Below, in pieces: positions 32,366-43,410 of a stretch of 63,591 nt of DNA. The notes beneath the pieces were generated by a model that ran no database searches, was not told the origin of the DNA, and saw nothing but the letters and a program-made list of their open reading frames with translations. The DNA lies in contig CACJRQ010000005.1 of assembly GCA_902595885.1 (NCBI GenBank), positions 1 through 63,591 of the forward strand. The letters run 5' to 3'. The stretch is from an uncultured Pelagibacteraceae bacterium. GTDB lineage: Bacteria > Pseudomonadota > Alphaproteobacteria > Pelagibacterales > Pelagibacteraceae. Within the stretch, counting starts at the first letter, position 1. Each line of letters starts with the position of its first letter. The position numbers were made by a program, and so were the translations under genes.

Positions 32366-33808
32366 ATGAAAGTTACAGTACAAAATAAAAAAGGCTTAAA
32401 TAAAGACCTTAAAATTTTTATCGATAAAGAGACAATGAACTCTTATATGGATGAAAAATACGAAGAGATCAAAGGGAGTGTAAATCTTAAGGGATTTAGA
32501 CCAGGTAAAGTTCCAAAAGAAATTTTAAAAAGACAATTTGGTAAAGCAGTTTTTGGAGAAGTCTTAGATAAAGTTTTAAAAGAAACATCAACTAAAGCAC
32601 TAGAAGAAAAAAAGATTAAACCAGCTGGTCAACCAAAACTTGATTTAAAGACTTATGGTGAAGACAAAGATTTAGAGTATGTTTTGTCAGTAACAGAGCT
32701 ACCAAAAGTAGAAATTAAATCCTTAGAAAATATTAAGTTTGACGAATACACTGTAAAAATTGATGAGAATGAAACTGATAAAAGAATAAAAGAAATAGCC
32801 AAGAACCAACCAAACTTTAAAGAAGTTAGCCACAATACAAAAGCTAACAAAGGTGATTTAGTCACTTTAGACTACAAAGCAACAGTTGATGGTAAGGACT
32901 TTAAAGGAAGTGAAGGAAAGAATACTCAGTTAACTTTAGGTAAAGATTTATTTTTAAAAGGCTTCGATGAACAATTAATTGGAGTTAAGAAAGATGATGA
33001 AAAAGTTGTAGAAGCAACTTTGCCAGAAAATTTTCCTGAAAAAGAATTAGTAAATAAAAAAGCTAAATTTAATTGTAAAATTTTGAGTGTTAAACAATCA
33101 GAAGAAGTAAAAATTAATGATGATTTTGCAAAAAATTTAGGAGCAAAAGATTTAAAAGATTTAAAAACATTAATTTCAAAACAAATAAATGATGAATATA
33201 AAAATTCTCTAGATCAATTATCTAAAAACCAAATTTTAAAAGAAATAGAGAAAATCAAAATAGATGAGGTTCCTGAAAATTTAGTTGAAGAAGAAGTAAA
33301 AATTTTATCTCAAGGTGTGTCTGAGGAAGAAGCGAAGAAAAATAAAAAAAATTTTGAAGAAAAAGCAAAAACAAGAATTAAAACTGGATTAATTCTAAAT
33401 GAGTTTGGTGAAAAAAATCAAATTAAAGTAACAGAACAAGAAGTTCAGGCTGAAGTGCAAAAACAACTAAGAATGATGCCGGGACAAGAAAAAATGGTTA
33501 TGGATTTTTACCAAAAAAACCCATCTGCTTTAGCGAGTTTAAGAGGAACCGTATATGAAGAAAAAATTTTAAATTTAATTAAAGAAAAAGGTAAATCAAA
33601 TAAGAAAGAAATTTCAAAAGATGAAGCTGAAAAGATTTTAAAAGAAGCCCATAAGCACGATCATGATCATGACAATAGCCATGGAGAAGAAAAAAAAGAA
33701 ACCAAGAAAAAATCTTCCGCAAAATCTGAGAAAGAAAAAAAACCAGCAACTAAAAAGGCAAAATCAAAGCCAGTAGCGAAAAAGACAAAAAAAGTTAGCA
33801 AAAAGTAA
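32366..33808 (+). CDS. tig: Trigger factor, ribosome-associated chaperone
   Basis: The 480-residue protein has the ribosome-docking signature [10 protein letters not shown] near residue 43 and an FKBP-type prolyl isomerase domain (about 150-245). A helical chaperone domain extends to about 415. A clade-type extension follows: a His/Asp cluster ([14 protein letters not shown], near 428) and then a Lys/Ser/Ala-rich tail of about 35 residues. The usual length is about 430. It catches nascent chains at the ribosome exit. The start lies 10 nt after the tRNA-Leu CCA with no room for a normal ribosome site (no GGAG). It heads the tig-clpP-clpX-lon proteostasis cluster. Confidence 0.95.
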   Translation: MKVTVQNKKGLNKDLKIFIDKETMNSYMDEKYEEIKGSVNLKGFRPGKVPKEILKRQFGKAVFGEVLDKVLKETSTKALEEKKIKPAGQPKLDLKTYGEDKDLEYVLSVTELPKVEIKSLENIKFDEYTVKIDENETDKRIKEIAKNQPNFKEVSHNTKANKGDLVTLDYKATVDGKDFKGSEGKNTQLTLGKDLFLKGFDEQLIGVKKDDEKVVEATLPENFPEKELVNKKAKFNCKILSVKQSEEVKINDDFAKNLGAKDLKDLKTLISKQINDEYKNSLDQLSKNQILKEIEKIKIDEVPENLVEEEVKILSQGVSEEEAKKNKKNFEEKAKTRIKTGLILNEFGEKNQIKVTEQEVQAEVQKQLRMMPGQEKMVMDFYQKNPSALASLRGTVYEEKILNLIKEKGKSNKKEISKDEAEKILKEAHKHDHDHDNSHGEEKKETKKKSSAKSEKEKKPATKKAKSKPVAKKTKKVSKK

Positions 33809-33840
33809 TCTCAAGTTGTATAAGTAGAACGAATCAACTT

Positions 33841-34452
33841 ATGACAACAAAATTATCAGAACATATGAGCAATCTTGTACCAATGGTTGTTGAACAATCA
33901 AGTAAAGGTGAAAGAGCTTATGATATTTATTCAAGACTATTAAAAGAAAGAATTATTTTTCTTACTGGCCAGATAAATGATAATGTTGCGTCGTTAGTTA
34001 CTGCTCAATTATTATTTTTAGAGGCAGAAGACCCAAAAAAAGAAATTTATTTATACATTAATAGTCCTGGAGGTTTGGTTACAGCAGGACTTGGCATTTA
34101 TGATACAATGCAATATGTGAGGCCAGACATTTCTACTTTATGCATTGGTCAAGCAGCTTCAATGGGCTCCTTTTTACTAGCAGCAGGCACAAAAGGGAAA
34201 AGATTTTCATTACCAAATTCAAGAATAATGGTCCATCAACCATCTGCAGGTTTTCAAGGTCAGGCAACTGATATTGAAATTCATGCTAATGAGGTTTTGT
34301 CTTTAAAGAAAAGACTTAATGAAATTTATTCAAAACATACTGGAAAAAGTGTTGAAGAAATAAAATCTGCTCTTGAAAGAGATAATTTTATGACTGCAGA
34401 TGTCGCACAATCATTTGGTCTAATTGACGAAGTAGTAGAAAAAAGATCTTAA
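33841..34452 (+). CDS. clpP: ATP-dependent Clp protease proteolytic subunit
   Basis: The 203-residue serine peptidase has Ser107 in GQAASMGS, His132 in [10 protein letters not shown] and Asp181 in ERDNFMTA, the complete ClpP triad. It forms the tetradecameric chamber that degrades proteins unfolded by ClpX. It lies 32 nt after tig. The length is normal, with a short propeptide-like N-terminus ([20 protein letters not shown] is the family start). The 92-nt gap after it contains a TATAAT at 34505, a possible -10 for clpX without a convincing -35. Confidence 0.97.
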   Translation: MTTKLSEHMSNLVPMVVEQSSKGERAYDIYSRLLKERIIFLTGQINDNVASLVTAQLLFLEAEDPKKEIYLYINSPGGLVTAGLGIYDTMQYVRPDISTLCIGQAASMGSFLLAAGTKGKRFSLPNSRIMVHQPSAGFQGQATDIEIHANEVLSLKKRLNEIYSKHTGKSVEEIKSALERDNFMTADVAQSFGLIDEVVEKRS

Positions 34453-34544
34453 TACACAATATATTGAGTCATTATTAATCGAAACTTGATTAGTGTGAGT
34501 CTTCTATAATAAAGTAATTATATTGATTCGTTATAAAAATTAAA

Positions 34545-35813
34545 ATGACAACAAATAATAAAAATATTCTTTACTGTTCTTTCTGTGGCAAGAGCCAACA
34601 TGAAGTTAGAAAATTGATTGCTGGTCCAACTGTTTTCATCTGTGATGAATGTGTTGAGTTGTGTATGGATATAATAAAAGAAGAGAGCAAAGATACTTTT
34701 GTAAAACATCAAGACGGTCTTCCATCCCCAAAAGAAATTTGTACAGTTTTAGATGATTATGTTATCGGTCAAACACATGCTAAAAAAGTTTTATCTGTTG
34801 CTGTACACAATCATTATAAAAGATTAAACTATGAGAACAAAACAAGTAAAAATGTTGAACTATCAAAATCAAATATACTTCTAGTAGGTCCTACAGGTTG
34901 TGGTAAAACACTTCTTGCACAAACACTTGCTAGAATTTTAGATGTTCCATTTACAATGGCAGACGCAACTACTTTGACAGAGGCAGGGTATGTTGGTGAA
35001 GATGTTGAAAATATTATTTTAAAATTATTACAAGCTTCTGACTATAATGTTGAAAAAGCTCAAAGAGGAATTGTTTATATTGATGAAGTAGATAAAATAA
35101 GTAGAAAGTCTGAAAATCCATCCATAACTAGAGATGTTTCTGGAGAAGGCGTTCAGCAAGCACTTCTTAAAATTATGGAAGGAACGGTTGCTAGTGTTCC
35201 ACCTCAAGGCGGAAGAAAACATCCTCAACAAGAATTTTTACAGGTGGATACAACAAATATTTTGTTTATTTGTGGAGGTGCTTTTGCAGGCCTTGATAAA
35301 ATTATTTCTCAGAGAGATAAAGGAACTTCTATAGGTTTTGGAGCAGATGTAAAAAATACACAAGATAAGAAAACTGGTGAATGGATGAAAGGTTTAGAAC
35401 CTGAGGATTTATTAAAATTTGGATTAATTCCAGAATTTATTGGAAGACTTCCAATGATTGCTACACTTGAAGATTTGGATGAAAAATCATTAATAAAAAT
35501 ATTACAAGAGCCAAAGAATTCTTTAACGAAACAATATCAAGAGTTATTTAAATTAGATGGTGCTAAACTAACATTTAAAGAAAACGCTCTAAAAGAAATA
35601 GCACAAAAAGCTATTAGTAAAAAAACAGGAGCAAGAGGTTTGAGGTCAATTTTAGAAAATATTTTATTAAAAACAATGTATGATCTTCCAAGTCAAGATA
35701 ATGTTGAGGAAGTTATTATTGATGCTAGTGCAGCAAAAGGACAATCCCAACCAATAATTGTTCACTCAAAAGGTGACAGTAAATCTAAGTCAAGTAAGAC
35801 TACAGCGGCTTAA
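34545..35813 (+). CDS. clpX: ATP-dependent Clp protease ATP-binding subunit
   Basis: The 422-residue AAA+ unfoldase has an N-terminal zinc finger (CSFCGK...CDECVELC, two CxxC pairs). The Walker A motif GPTGCGKT is at 115-122, Walker B is in VYIDEVDKI, and the pore/RKH region is ISRKSENPS and after. The C-terminal tail is Ser/Lys-rich. It delivers substrates to ClpP. The order clpP-clpX-lon is standard in alphaproteobacteria. Confidence 0.97.
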   Translation: MTTNNKNILYCSFCGKSQHEVRKLIAGPTVFICDECVELCMDIIKEESKDTFVKHQDGLPSPKEICTVLDDYVIGQTHAKKVLSVAVHNHYKRLNYENKTSKNVELSKSNILLVGPTGCGKTLLAQTLARILDVPFTMADATTLTEAGYVGEDVENIILKLLQASDYNVEKAQRGIVYIDEVDKISRKSENPSITRDVSGEGVQQALLKIMEGTVASVPPQGGRKHPQQEFLQVDTTNILFICGGAFAGLDKIISQRDKGTSIGFGADVKNTQDKKTGEWMKGLEPEDLLKFGLIPEFIGRLPMIATLEDLDEKSLIKILQEPKNSLTKQYQELFKLDGAKLTFKENALKEIAQKAISKKTGARGLRSILENILLKTMYDLPSQDNVEEVIIDASAAKGQSQPIIVHSKGDSKSKSSKTTAA

Positions 35814-35873
35814 TATCCTTGATAAGTAATAAATACCTATTGCATTATAAAATATAATATCCATATTATTCAT

Positions 35874-38252
35874 ATGGATATTAAAATAACATTACCATTA
35901 CTACCATTAAGAGACATTGTAGTCTTTCCAAGTATGGTTATCCCTTTATTTGTAGGAAGGGATAAATCTATTTCAGCACTAAATGAAGTGATGAAAAAAG
36001 ACAAAAAAATTATTCTAGTTACTCAGAAAAATTCTGAAATTGACGATCCTAAGAAAACAGATATTTTTATGTATGGTTGTGAAGGAAATATTTTACAGTT
36101 ATTAAAATTACCAGATGGTACAGTCAAGGTTCTAGTAGAGGGTATTAAGAGAGTAAAAATTTTAGACTTCAAGGATAACGAAAAATTTATTACATGTGAT
36201 TATACACCTTATCATGATGTTTTACCTAAAGAAGAAGAGTTATTTCCATTAGCAGCAACAGCTTTAAGAAGATTGGAAAAATTAACTTCAATAAATAAAA
36301 AAGTTTCTAACGAAACAATAAATACAATTAAGCAATTAAAAGACCCTTCGCAAATTGCAGACAATATTGCATCGCATATAACTGCTACTATTTCTGAAAA
36401 ACAACAAATTTTCGAAACTGCAGATGTAAAGAAAAGATTGAATTCAATTATAAAAATAATGGAAAACGAAACAAGTATTATTGGTGTTGAAAAAAGAATA
36501 AGAGGAAGAGTGAAAACTCAAATGGAAAAAACTCAAAGAGAGTATTATCTTAATGAGCAATTAAAAGCTATCCAGAAAGAACTTGGCGAAATTGAAGACG
36601 GTAAAGATGAAACAACTAGTCTAAATAAAGCAATCACAAAAGCTAAGATGCCAAAAGAAGTTGAAAAAAAATGTTTGCAAGAATTAAAAAAATTAAAAAA
36701 TATGAGTCCTATGTCTGCAGAAGCAACAGTTGTTAGGAATTATTTAGACTGGATGACTGAGCTTCCATGGCACAAAAAAAGTGAAGTTGATATAGACTTA
36801 ACAAAGGCTTTAAATATTCTTGATAAAGATCATTTTGGATTAGAAAAAGTTAAAGAGAGAATAATTGAATTTTTAGCTGTACAAAAAAGAATGGAAAAAA
36901 TCAAAGGTCCAATATTATGTTTGGTAGGTCCTCCTGGTGTTGGAAAAACATCTCTTGGTAAATCGATCGCAAAAGCTACAAATAGAGAATTTGTAAGAAT
37001 GTCTGTTGGTGGAATGAGAGATGAAGCAGAAATAAGAGGTCATAGAAGAACTTATATTGGATCATTACCAGGAAAAATTATTCAAATGATGAAAAAGGCA
37101 GGTACGAAAAATCCATTAATTCTACTTGATGAAATAGATAAAATTGGAAACGATTATAGAGGCGACCCTTCTTCTGCATTATTAGAGGCTTTGGATCCTG
37201 AGCAAAATACTACGTTTAATGATCACTATTTAGAAGTTGATTATGATCTATCGGATGTAATGTTTGTAACAACAGCTAATACTTTAAATATTTTACCACC
37301 TTTGTTAGACAGGATGGAAGTAATTAGATTAGCTGGTTACACAGAGGACGAAAAAATAAGTATCGCAAATAAATATCTATTACCTAAACAAATAAAAGAT
37401 AATGGTGTTAAAGAAAAAGAAATGAAGTTGGATAATGATATCATAAAAGAAGTAATAAGAGGATACACAAAAGAATCTGGGGTTAGAAATCTTGAAAGAG
37501 AAATATCTAAACTTGCTAGAAAAGTTGTTAAAAAAATTGTTTCTGGTGAGGAAAAAGAAGTTGGTATAAATAATAAAAATCTAACAGATTTTTTAGGTGT
37601 TCCTAAATTTAAATTTGGAGAGCTAGAAACAGAGAATAGAGTTGGTATAGTAACAGGACTTGCTTGGACGGAATACGGTGGTGAAATATTAAAAATCGAA
37701 ACTGTTACAATGCCAGGCAAAGGAAGAATGCAAATTACTGGCAAATTAGGTGATGTTATGCAAGAATCTGTGAAAGCAGCTAAGTCATTTGTAAGATCAA
37801 AATGCTTAGAATATGGCATCATTCCACCTATATTTGAGAAAAAAGACTTTCATATACATGTTCCAGAGGGTGCAACTCCTAAAGATGGTCCTTCAGCAGG
37901 AATAGGAATGGTAACTTCTATTGTATCATCAATTACTAATATTCCTGTAAGAAGGGATTTAGCAATGACAGGTGAAGTGACTTTAACGGGACAAGTATTA
38001 CCAATTGGTGGTTTAAAAGAAAAATTATTAGCAGCACATAGAGCAGAAATTAAAGAAGTTTTAATACCAAAAGAAAATGAAAAAGATTTAGTTGATATGC
38101 CGAAAAAAATTATTGATGATATCAAAATAACACCAGTAGAATATGCTGATCAGGTAGTTAAAATAGCATTGACTAAAGAACTTAAACCAGCTGAGTGGGT
38201 CGAGGTAGAAATATCTAAAAAAGATGACAAATCTCAAGCTAGCATTCAATAA
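35874..38252 (+). CDS. lon: ATP-dependent protease Lon
   Basis: The 792-residue protease has an N-terminal substrate-binding domain (LPLLPLRDIVVFPSMVIPL at the start), an AAA+ module with Walker A GPPGVGKT (352-359), and a C-terminal protease domain with the Ser674-Lys717 dyad (PKDGPSAG and GGLKEKLL). It removes misfolded and regulatory proteins. It lies 60 nt after clpX; the gap is AT-rich with TATAAT-like sequence. The protein matches the family's usual length of about 790-810. Confidence 0.97.
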   Translation: MDIKITLPLLPLRDIVVFPSMVIPLFVGRDKSISALNEVMKKDKKIILVTQKNSEIDDPKKTDIFMYGCEGNILQLLKLPDGTVKVLVEGIKRVKILDFKDNEKFITCDYTPYHDVLPKEEELFPLAATALRRLEKLTSINKKVSNETINTIKQLKDPSQIADNIASHITATISEKQQIFETADVKKRLNSIIKIMENETSIIGVEKRIRGRVKTQMEKTQREYYLNEQLKAIQKELGEIEDGKDETTSLNKAITKAKMPKEVEKKCLQELKKLKNMSPMSAEATVVRNYLDWMTELPWHKKSEVDIDLTKALNILDKDHFGLEKVKERIIEFLAVQKRMEKIKGPILCLVGPPGVGKTSLGKSIAKATNREFVRMSVGGMRDEAEIRGHRRTYIGSLPGKIIQMMKKAGTKNPLILLDEIDKIGNDYRGDPSSALLEALDPEQNTTFNDHYLEVDYDLSDVMFVTTANTLNILPPLLDRMEVIRLAGYTEDEKISIANKYLLPKQIKDNGVKEKEMKLDNDIIKEVIRGYTKESGVRNLEREISKLARKVVKKIVSGEEKEVGINNKNLTDFLGVPKFKFGELETENRVGIVTGLAWTEYGGEILKIETVTMPGKGRMQITGKLGDVMQESVKAAKSFVRSKCLEYGIIPPIFEKKDFHIHVPEGATPKDGPSAGIGMVTSIVSSITNIPVRRDLAMTGEVTLTGQVLPIGGLKEKLLAAHRAEIKEVLIPKENEKDLVDMPKKIIDDIKITPVEYADQVVKIALTKELKPAEWVEVEISKKDDKSQASIQ

Positions 38253-38264
38253 AAAATTATAACA

Positions 38265-38384
38265 GTGGAACCCTACATTTTAATAATCACTATAGTTTTG
38301 ATTTTATATTATGTAATCAGACCAGTATCCAAGAACGAAAAAAATAATCTTGAAAATAAAAGCAATTGGAGGGGTGGTTTTTAG
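38265..38384 (+). CDS. Possible small membrane protein (39 residues), GTG start
   Basis: This 39-codon ORF starts with GTG 12 nt after lon. It has one hydrophobic helix (ILIITIVLILYYVI) followed by a polar region and the ending NWRGGF. The membrane profile and the position tight behind lon favour a real gene, but the non-ATG start and small size leave doubt. Function unknown. Confidence 0.5.
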   Translation: MEPYILIITIVLILYYVIRPVSKNEKNNLENKSNWRGGF

Positions 38385-38445
38385 AAAATCACTGTCCAAT
38401 TAAAAAAAAGTAAGAAATTTAACCATTTTCAAGCATTAATATATC

Positions 38446-38473
38446 TTGACGTAAGTGTTCTAAGGGATATAAA
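38446..38473 (+). promoter_or_regulatory. Promoter for the tRNA-Val/tRNA-Asp pair
   Basis: TTGACG (38446-38451), a 16-nt spacer and TATAAA (38468-38473) form a good sigma-70-type promoter. Transcription would start about 12 nt before tRNA-Val. Confidence 0.7.
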
Positions 38474-38491
38474 TCATTTCAATTTGGTAAT

Positions 38492-38567
38492 GGGCGGTTA
38501 GCTCAGTTGGTAGAGCATCTCGTTTACACCGAGGGGGTCAAAGGTTCGAGTCCTTTACTGCCCACCA
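38492..38567 (+). tRNA. tRNA-Val (anticodon UAC)
   Basis: Acceptor GGGCGGT pairs with ACTGCCC. The anticodon stem TCTCG/CGAGG encloses TTTACAC (anticodon TAC). The T-loop is TTCGAGT. Discriminator A and encoded CCA are present. It forms a two-tRNA unit with tRNA-Asp 15 nt downstream. Confidence 0.96.
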
Positions 38568-38582
38568 AAAGATATATTAAGT

Positions 38583-38659
38583 GGGGGTGTAGCTCAGTTG
38601 GTTAGAGCGATCGCCTGTCACGCGATAGGTCGAGGGTTCGAGTCCCTTCACTCCCGCCA
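38583..38659 (+). tRNA. tRNA-Asp (anticodon GUC)
   Basis: Acceptor GGGGGTG pairs with CACTCCC (one G-U). The anticodon stem ATCGC/GCGAT encloses CTGTCAC (anticodon GTC). Discriminator G, usual for Asp, and encoded CCA are present. Confidence 0.96.
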
Positions 38660-38687
38660 CTTAAACCAATTATTTAAGAAAATTTTT
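38660..38687 (+). terminator. Weak terminator-like hairpin after tRNA-Asp
   Basis: CTTAAA and TTTAAG form a 6-bp stem with a 7-nt loop, followed by AAAATTTTT. The stem is AT-rich and weak. It could end the tRNA transcript before the nuo promoter region. Confidence 0.3.
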
Positions 38688-38815
38688 AAATTATTGATAT
38701 TGTTGAGTTTTTTGGGCTTGTCACTGTAAATAATTGATTTTGTTGACTTTTTTTTTATTCAAAATGTGACGTATCTACACTACAACAACAAATAAAAACT
38801 GATATATAGACAACC

Positions 38816-39184
38816 ATGTTATCTGATTTGCTCAAAGATTACTTACCTATAATAATTTTTCTAATCATAGCTCTAGGACTGAGTTGTGCTTTTGTGGTAA
38901 TTAATTTTATTTTATCGCCAAAGAAACCTGATCCAGAAAAACTATCAGCTTACGAATGTGGATTTGAACCATTTCAAGATTCAAGAATGGAATTTGATGT
39001 TAGATTTTATTTAGTTGCAATCTTATTTATCATATTTGATTTAGAAATAGCTTTCTTATTTCCATGGGCAATTTCATTAGGCAATATCGGATTACTTGGT
39101 TTTTCATCAATGATGATTTTTTTATTCATTCTTACAATTGGTTTTATTTATGAATGGAAAAAAGGCGCTTTAGACTGGGAATAA
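38816..39184 (+). CDS. nuoA: NADH-quinone oxidoreductase subunit A
   Basis: The 122-residue subunit has three helices and the conserved loop [21 protein letters not shown] near residue 43, which lies at the quinone-site entrance of complex I. The C-terminal [12 protein letters not shown] is typical. It is the first gene of a complete 14-gene nuo operon. The 156-nt upstream region after the tRNA pair is AT-rich; no clear -35/-10 pair was found there. Confidence 0.96.
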   Translation: MLSDLLKDYLPIIIFLIIALGLSCAFVVINFILSPKKPDPEKLSAYECGFEPFQDSRMEFDVRFYLVAILFIIFDLEIAFLFPWAISLGNIGLLGFSSMMIFLFILTIGFIYEWKKGALDWE

Positions 39185-39198
39185 AATTATAAACCTCA

Positions 39199-39714
39199 AT
39201 GAAAAATAAAATAGATCAAGTTCCTGAGCAATTTAAACAACTTGCAGAAGATTTTAGTAAGAATGGTTTTATAACTACATCACTTGACAATTTAATTAAT
39301 TGGTCAAGATCAGGATCACTTCATTGGATGACTTTTGGATTAGCTTGTTGTGCAGTTGAAATGATGCAAACAGCTATGCCGAGATATGATTTAGAAAGAT
39401 TTGGAGCAGCACCTAGAGGATCTCCAAGACAATCAGATGTTATGATAGTTGCAGGAACCTTAACTAATAAAATGGCACCAGCTTTAAGAAAAGTTTATGA
39501 TCAGATGCCTGAACCAAGATATGTTATTTCTATGGGTAGCTGTGCAAATGGAGGTGGATATTATCATTATTCATATTCAGTTGTAAGAGGATGTGATCGT
39601 ATTGTTCCTGTAGATGTTTACGTACCAGGATGCCCACCTTCAGCAGAGGCGTTGTTGTATGGGATTCTTCAATTACAAAAAAAAATTAGAAAAAAAGGAT
39701 CTTTGATAAGATAG
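39199..39714 (+). CDS. nuoB: NADH-quinone oxidoreductase subunit B
   Basis: The 171-residue subunit carries the terminal cluster N2, with Cys50 and Cys51 ([10 protein letters not shown]), Cys115 (MGSCANGGG) and Cys145 ([14 protein letters not shown]) as ligands. N2 passes electrons to ubiquinone at the B/D interface. It lies 14 nt after nuoA and 2 nt before nuoC. Confidence 0.97.
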   Translation: MKNKIDQVPEQFKQLAEDFSKNGFITTSLDNLINWSRSGSLHWMTFGLACCAVEMMQTAMPRYDLERFGAAPRGSPRQSDVMIVAGTLTNKMAPALRKVYDQMPEPRYVISMGSCANGGGYYHYSYSVVRGCDRIVPVDVYVPGCPPSAEALLYGILQLQKKIRKKGSLIR

Positions 39715-39716
39715 TT

Positions 39717-40322
39717 ATGAAAAGTTTAGAGGATCTAGAAAAAAAAATTAATTCTGAGTTAACAACTAAAATTAATAATACAGAAATAAAACATAACCAA
39801 ATTTATATTGAAACAGATAAAGATGATATTATTGATGTAGCTATATTTTTAAAAACAAATCAATATACTAAATTTAGGCAACTAATAGATATAACAGTTA
39901 TTGATTATCCTGAACAAAATCAAAGATTTAAAGTAGTATACTTGTTTTTAAGTCATGAATTTAATCAAAGATTGATTGTTAAATATTCAATTGCTGAAAA
40001 TGAGGTAATTCCAACTTTAACTAGCATTTTTCCATCAGCTAACTGGATGGAGAGAGAAGTGTTTGATATGTACGGAGTATCTTTTAAAGATCACCCTGAT
40101 TTAAGAAGAATACTAACTGATTATGGATTTGAAGGTCACCCGTTAAGAAAAGATTTTCCTCTAACTGGTCACTCAGAAGTTAGATATAGCGAAGATCAAA
40201 AAAAAGTAATTAGCGAACCAGTGAAACTTGAGCAAAATTATAGAAATTTTGATTACGAAAGTCCTTGGGAAGGAACAAAATATATTAAAGAAGAAATTGG
40301 GAGTAATGACAAAAAAAATTAA
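39717..40322 (+). CDS. nuoC: NADH-quinone oxidoreductase subunit C
   Basis: The 201-residue hydrophilic-arm subunit has the 30-kDa signature [20 protein letters not shown] near residue 110 followed by [20 protein letters not shown]. The C-terminal [15 protein letters not shown] is typical of alphaproteobacterial NuoC. Its end overlaps the true nuoD start by 17 nt. It is a separate gene here, not fused to nuoD as in E. coli. Confidence 0.97.
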   Translation: MKSLEDLEKKINSELTTKINNTEIKHNQIYIETDKDDIIDVAIFLKTNQYTKFRQLIDITVIDYPEQNQRFKVVYLFLSHEFNQRLIVKYSIAENEVIPTLTSIFPSANWMEREVFDMYGVSFKDHPDLRRILTDYGFEGHPLRKDFPLTGHSEVRYSEDQKKVISEPVKLEQNYRNFDYESPWEGTKYIKEEIGSNDKKN

Positions 40323-41481
40323 AAATTTAAATTTAAATTTTGGCCCTCAACATCCTGCTGCTCATGGTGTATTAAGACTAATCTTAGAGCTAGATGGAGA
40401 AGTAGTTGAAAAGGCAGATCCACATATCGGTTTACTTCATAGAGGAACAGAAAAACTTATAGAAAACAAAACTTACATGCAGGCAGTTCCTTATTTTGAT
40501 CGTTTAGATTATGTCGCTCCAATGAATCAGGAGCATGCTTTTGCACTAGCTGTTGAAAAAATACTTAAAATAGATGTACCAATTAGAGCACAGTATATAA
40601 GAGTTATATTTTGTGAGATTGGTAGAATTTTAAGTCATATTTTAAATGTTACAACTCAAGCTCTAGATGTTGGTGCACTAACGCCTTCTCTTTGGGGTTT
40701 TGAGGAAAGAGAAACATTAATGACATTTTATGAGAGAGCTTCAGGATCAAGACTTCATGCAAATTATTTTAGAGCAGGAGGTGTTCATCAAGATTTGCCA
40801 AAAGGTTTAGAGGAAGATATTGGAAAATTTTGTGAAACATTTCCGAAAATAATTAACGATTTAGAAAGTTTGTTAACTGATAATAGAATTTTTAAACAAA
40901 GAAATGTCGATATAGGAGTAGTCACAAAAGAAGATGCCTTAGATTATTCTTTTTCAGGAGTTATGATTAGAGGATCTGGTGTTCCATGGGACTTAAGAAA
41001 ATCTCAACCTTATGATTGCTATGAAAGTTTAGACTTTAAAATTCCAGTTGGAAAAAATGGAGATTGTTATGATAGATATTTATGCAGAATCGAAGAAATG
41101 AAAGAAAGTGTTTCAATTATCAAGCAATGTCTAGCTAAAATGGAAAAAGGTCCAATTAAATCATTAGATGGCAAGATTAGCCCACCACCTAAAGCAGAAA
41201 TCAAACAATCAATGGAAGCTTTAATACACCATTTTAAACTTTTCACAGAGGGATACAGAGTTCCAAAAGACGAAATATATACAGCTGTTGAGGCGCCAAA
41301 AGGAGAATTTGGTGTTTACTTAATATCTGATGGATCAAGTAAACCTTACAAATGTAAAATAAGAGCACCAGGATTTTCACATTTACAATCAATGGACTAT
41401 CTAATTAAAGGCCATATGTTAGCCGACGTTCCTGCGGTATTAGGTTCTTTAGATATTGTTTTTGGAGAGGTAGACAGATGA
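40306..41481 (+). CDS. nuoD: NADH-quinone oxidoreductase subunit D
   Basis: The protein has 391 residues from the ATG at 40306, giving [20 protein letters not shown], the normal N-terminus of the 49-kDa subunit. A frame extending upstream to 40228 only adds nuoC-overlapping sequence. A GGGAG ribosome site precedes the chosen [16 protein letters not shown] and [20 protein letters not shown] line the quinone pocket, and the C-terminal [13 protein letters not shown] is intact. The stop overlaps the nuoE start (ATGA). Confidence 0.97.
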   Translation: MTKKIKNLNLNFGPQHPAAHGVLRLILELDGEVVEKADPHIGLLHRGTEKLIENKTYMQAVPYFDRLDYVAPMNQEHAFALAVEKILKIDVPIRAQYIRVIFCEIGRILSHILNVTTQALDVGALTPSLWGFEERETLMTFYERASGSRLHANYFRAGGVHQDLPKGLEEDIGKFCETFPKIINDLESLLTDNRIFKQRNVDIGVVTKEDALDYSFSGVMIRGSGVPWDLRKSQPYDCYESLDFKIPVGKNGDCYDRYLCRIEEMKESVSIIKQCLAKMEKGPIKSLDGKISPPPKAEIKQSMEALIHHFKLFTEGYRVPKDEIYTAVEAPKGEFGVYLISDGSSKPYKCKIRAPGFSHLQSMDYLIKGHMLADVPAVLGSLDIVFGEVDR

Positions 41482-42086
41482 GTTTAAGAAGACCGGCAAA
41501 AGATCAGCCAGAAAGTTTTGAATTCAATGCTTCATCATTAGAAGCAGCAAATGTTATTGTTTCAAAATATCCTGAAGGCAAACAACAAAGTGCTGTAATG
41601 GCCTTACTTTATATTGCTCAAAAACAAAATAATAATTGGATACCATTAGCTGCAATGAAGTACATCGCTAAGTTTTTAGACATGCCTTATATTAAAGTTT
41701 ATGAGGTAGCTACTTTTTATACAATGTATAATTTATCTCCTGTAGGCAAATACTTTGTTCAAGTATGCACAACAACACCTTGCATGATAAGAGGTGCAAA
41801 TAAATTAGTTGAGGCATGTAAGGAAAAAATTTCTGAAAATGAGTGTGAATTATCTAATGATAAAAGCTGTTCATGGATGGAAGTTGAATGTTTGGGAGCA
41901 TGTGTCAATGCTCCAATGATGCAAATTAATGATGACTATTATGAAGATTTAGACAAACAAAAAACTTTAGATATTTTAAATAAAATTTTAAATGGAGAAA
42001 TTCCAAAACCTGGTTCATATAGAGGAAGAGTAAATAATGAACCAGAAAATAACAGGAAAACCTTAATGGATGTAAAAAATGCTTAA
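41478..42086 (+). CDS. nuoE: NADH-quinone oxidoreductase subunit E
   Basis: The 202-residue 24-kDa subunit binds the [2Fe-2S] cluster N1a through Cys97 and Cys102 (VCTTTPCM) and Cys138 and Cys142 ([10 protein letters not shown]). It pairs with NuoF in the NADH-oxidising module. Its N-terminal helix region [20 protein letters not shown] is normal. The start overlaps nuoD by 4 nt and the end overlaps nuoF by 8 nt. Confidence 0.97.
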   Translation: MSLRRPAKDQPESFEFNASSLEAANVIVSKYPEGKQQSAVMALLYIAQKQNNNWIPLAAMKYIAKFLDMPYIKVYEVATFYTMYNLSPVGKYFVQVCTTTPCMIRGANKLVEACKEKISENECELSNDKSCSWMEVECLGACVNAPMMQINDDYYEDLDKQKTLDILNKILNGEIPKPGSYRGRVNNEPENNRKTLMDVKNA

Positions 42087-43410
42087 AGATCAAGATAGAA
42101 TTTTTCAAAATTTATATAACGACAAAGGCTCTGACGTATCTTCATCACAAGAGAGAGGTGATTGGGTAAATACAAAAGAAATTACTGACAAAGGAAGAGA
42201 CTGGATAATTAATGAAATTAAAGAATCTCAATTAAGAGGTCGGGGTGGTGCAGGATTTCCTACAGGTTTAAAATGGTCATTTGCACCAAAAGAAGTTGGA
42301 TCAAGACCACATTACCTAGTTATTAATGGTGATGAGTCTGAACCAGGAACTTGTAAAGATAGAGATATCTTAAGATTTGAACCTCACAAGTTAATAGAAG
42401 GTTGTTTAATAGCATCTTATGCGGTGCAAGCACACGTTTGTTATATTTACATAAGAGGAGAATATTTTGTTGATGGTCAAAAACTTCAAGCAGCAATAGA
42501 TGAAGCATATGAAAAAAAATTGTTAGGTAAAAATGCAGCTGGTACAGGATGGGATTTAGATATTTATATTCACTACGGAGCTGGTGCATATATTTGTGGT
42601 GAAGAGACTGCACTACTTGAAAGTTTAGAAGGTAAAAAGGGCCAACCTAGATTAAAACCACCTTTTCCAGCTTTGATAGGCCTATATGGATGTCCTACAA
42701 TAATTAATAATGTTGAAACAATTGCAGTGGTTCCAACTATTTTAAGAAGAGGAGCCAAATGGTTTGCTTCTTTAGGAAGAGAAAAAAATACTGGAACCAA
42801 AATCTTTTGTATTTCTGGAAATGTAAACAATCCTTGTAATGTTGAAGAAGAAATGAGTATTCCTTTAAAAGAATTAATAGAAGTTCATGCTGGTGGTGTA
42901 ATTGGTGGATGGGAAAATTTACAGGCTGTAATACCTGGAGGTTCTTCAATGCCATTAATACCAAAAGAAAGATGTGAAACTTTAAAAATGGACTTTGATG
43001 CTTGTGTTGAAGAAAAAAGCGGACTTGGTACAGCAGGTATTGTGGTTATTAACAAAGATCAAGACATAATAAAATGTATGGCAAGGATTGCGAGATTTTA
43101 CAAACATGAGAGTTGTGGTCAATGTACACCTTGTAGAGAAGGTTCTGGTTGGATGTGGAGAATGCTTGAGAGAATGGCAAAAGGAGATGCAACAAAAGAT
43201 GAAGTAGATATGTTAGGTGATGTTACAAATCAAATTGCAGGACATACTATTTGTGCTTTTGGTGAAGGTTCATCATGGCCAGTTCAAGGATTGCTCAGAC
43301 ACTTTAAAAAAGAAATTGAGAAAAGAAACAATTTGGATCCTATTGTTCAAAAGAAAAATAATATTCCTTATTTGATAGATCAACATTTATTGGATAAAAA
43401 AAATGCTTAA
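42079..43410 (+). CDS. nuoF: NADH-quinone oxidoreductase subunit F
   Basis: The 443-residue 51-kDa subunit has the NADH-binding glycine loop [14 protein letters not shown] at 54 onward, the FMN-site motif [15 protein letters not shown] and cluster N3 ligands Cys346, 349, 352 ([11 protein letters not shown]) and Cys392. It accepts hydride from NADH and starts the electron chain. It overlaps nuoE and nuoG by 8 nt each. Confidence 0.98.
   Translation: MLKDQDRIFQNLYNDKGSDVSSSQERGDWVNTKEITDKGRDWIINEIKESQLRGRGGAGFPTGLKWSFAPKEVGSRPHYLVINGDESEPGTCKDRDILRFEPHKLIEGCLIASYAVQAHVCYIYIRGEYFVDGQKLQAAIDEAYEKKLLGKNAAGTGWDLDIYIHYGAGAYICGEETALLESLEGKKGQPRLKPPFPALIGLYGCPTIINNVETIAVVPTILRRGAKWFASLGREKNTGTKIFCISGNVNNPCNVEEEMSIPLKELIEVHAGGVIGGWENLQAVIPGGSSMPLIPKERCETLKMDFDACVEEKSGLGTAGIVVINKDQDIIKCMARIARFYKHESCGQCTPCREGSGWMWRMLERMAKGDATKDEVDMLGDVTNQIAGHTICAFGEGSSWPVQGLLRHFKKEIEKRNNLDPIVQKKNNIPYLIDQHLLDKKNA

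Noticed and set aside
34482-34510. clpX promoter with TATAAT at 34505
   Set aside because: The -10 is perfect, but no -35 of reasonable quality lies 16-18 nt upstream; TATAAT is frequent by chance here.
37337-37822. 161-codon open frame on the minus strand inside lon
   Set aside because: It lies wholly within lon, whose active-site motifs are on the plus strand; the antisense protein has no recognisable domain and mirrors lon codon usage.
38660-38815. Riboswitch or strong promoter before nuoA
   Set aside because: The 156 nt are AT-rich with isolated TTGACT and TTGTCA, but no matching -10 and no stable structured element I can identify.
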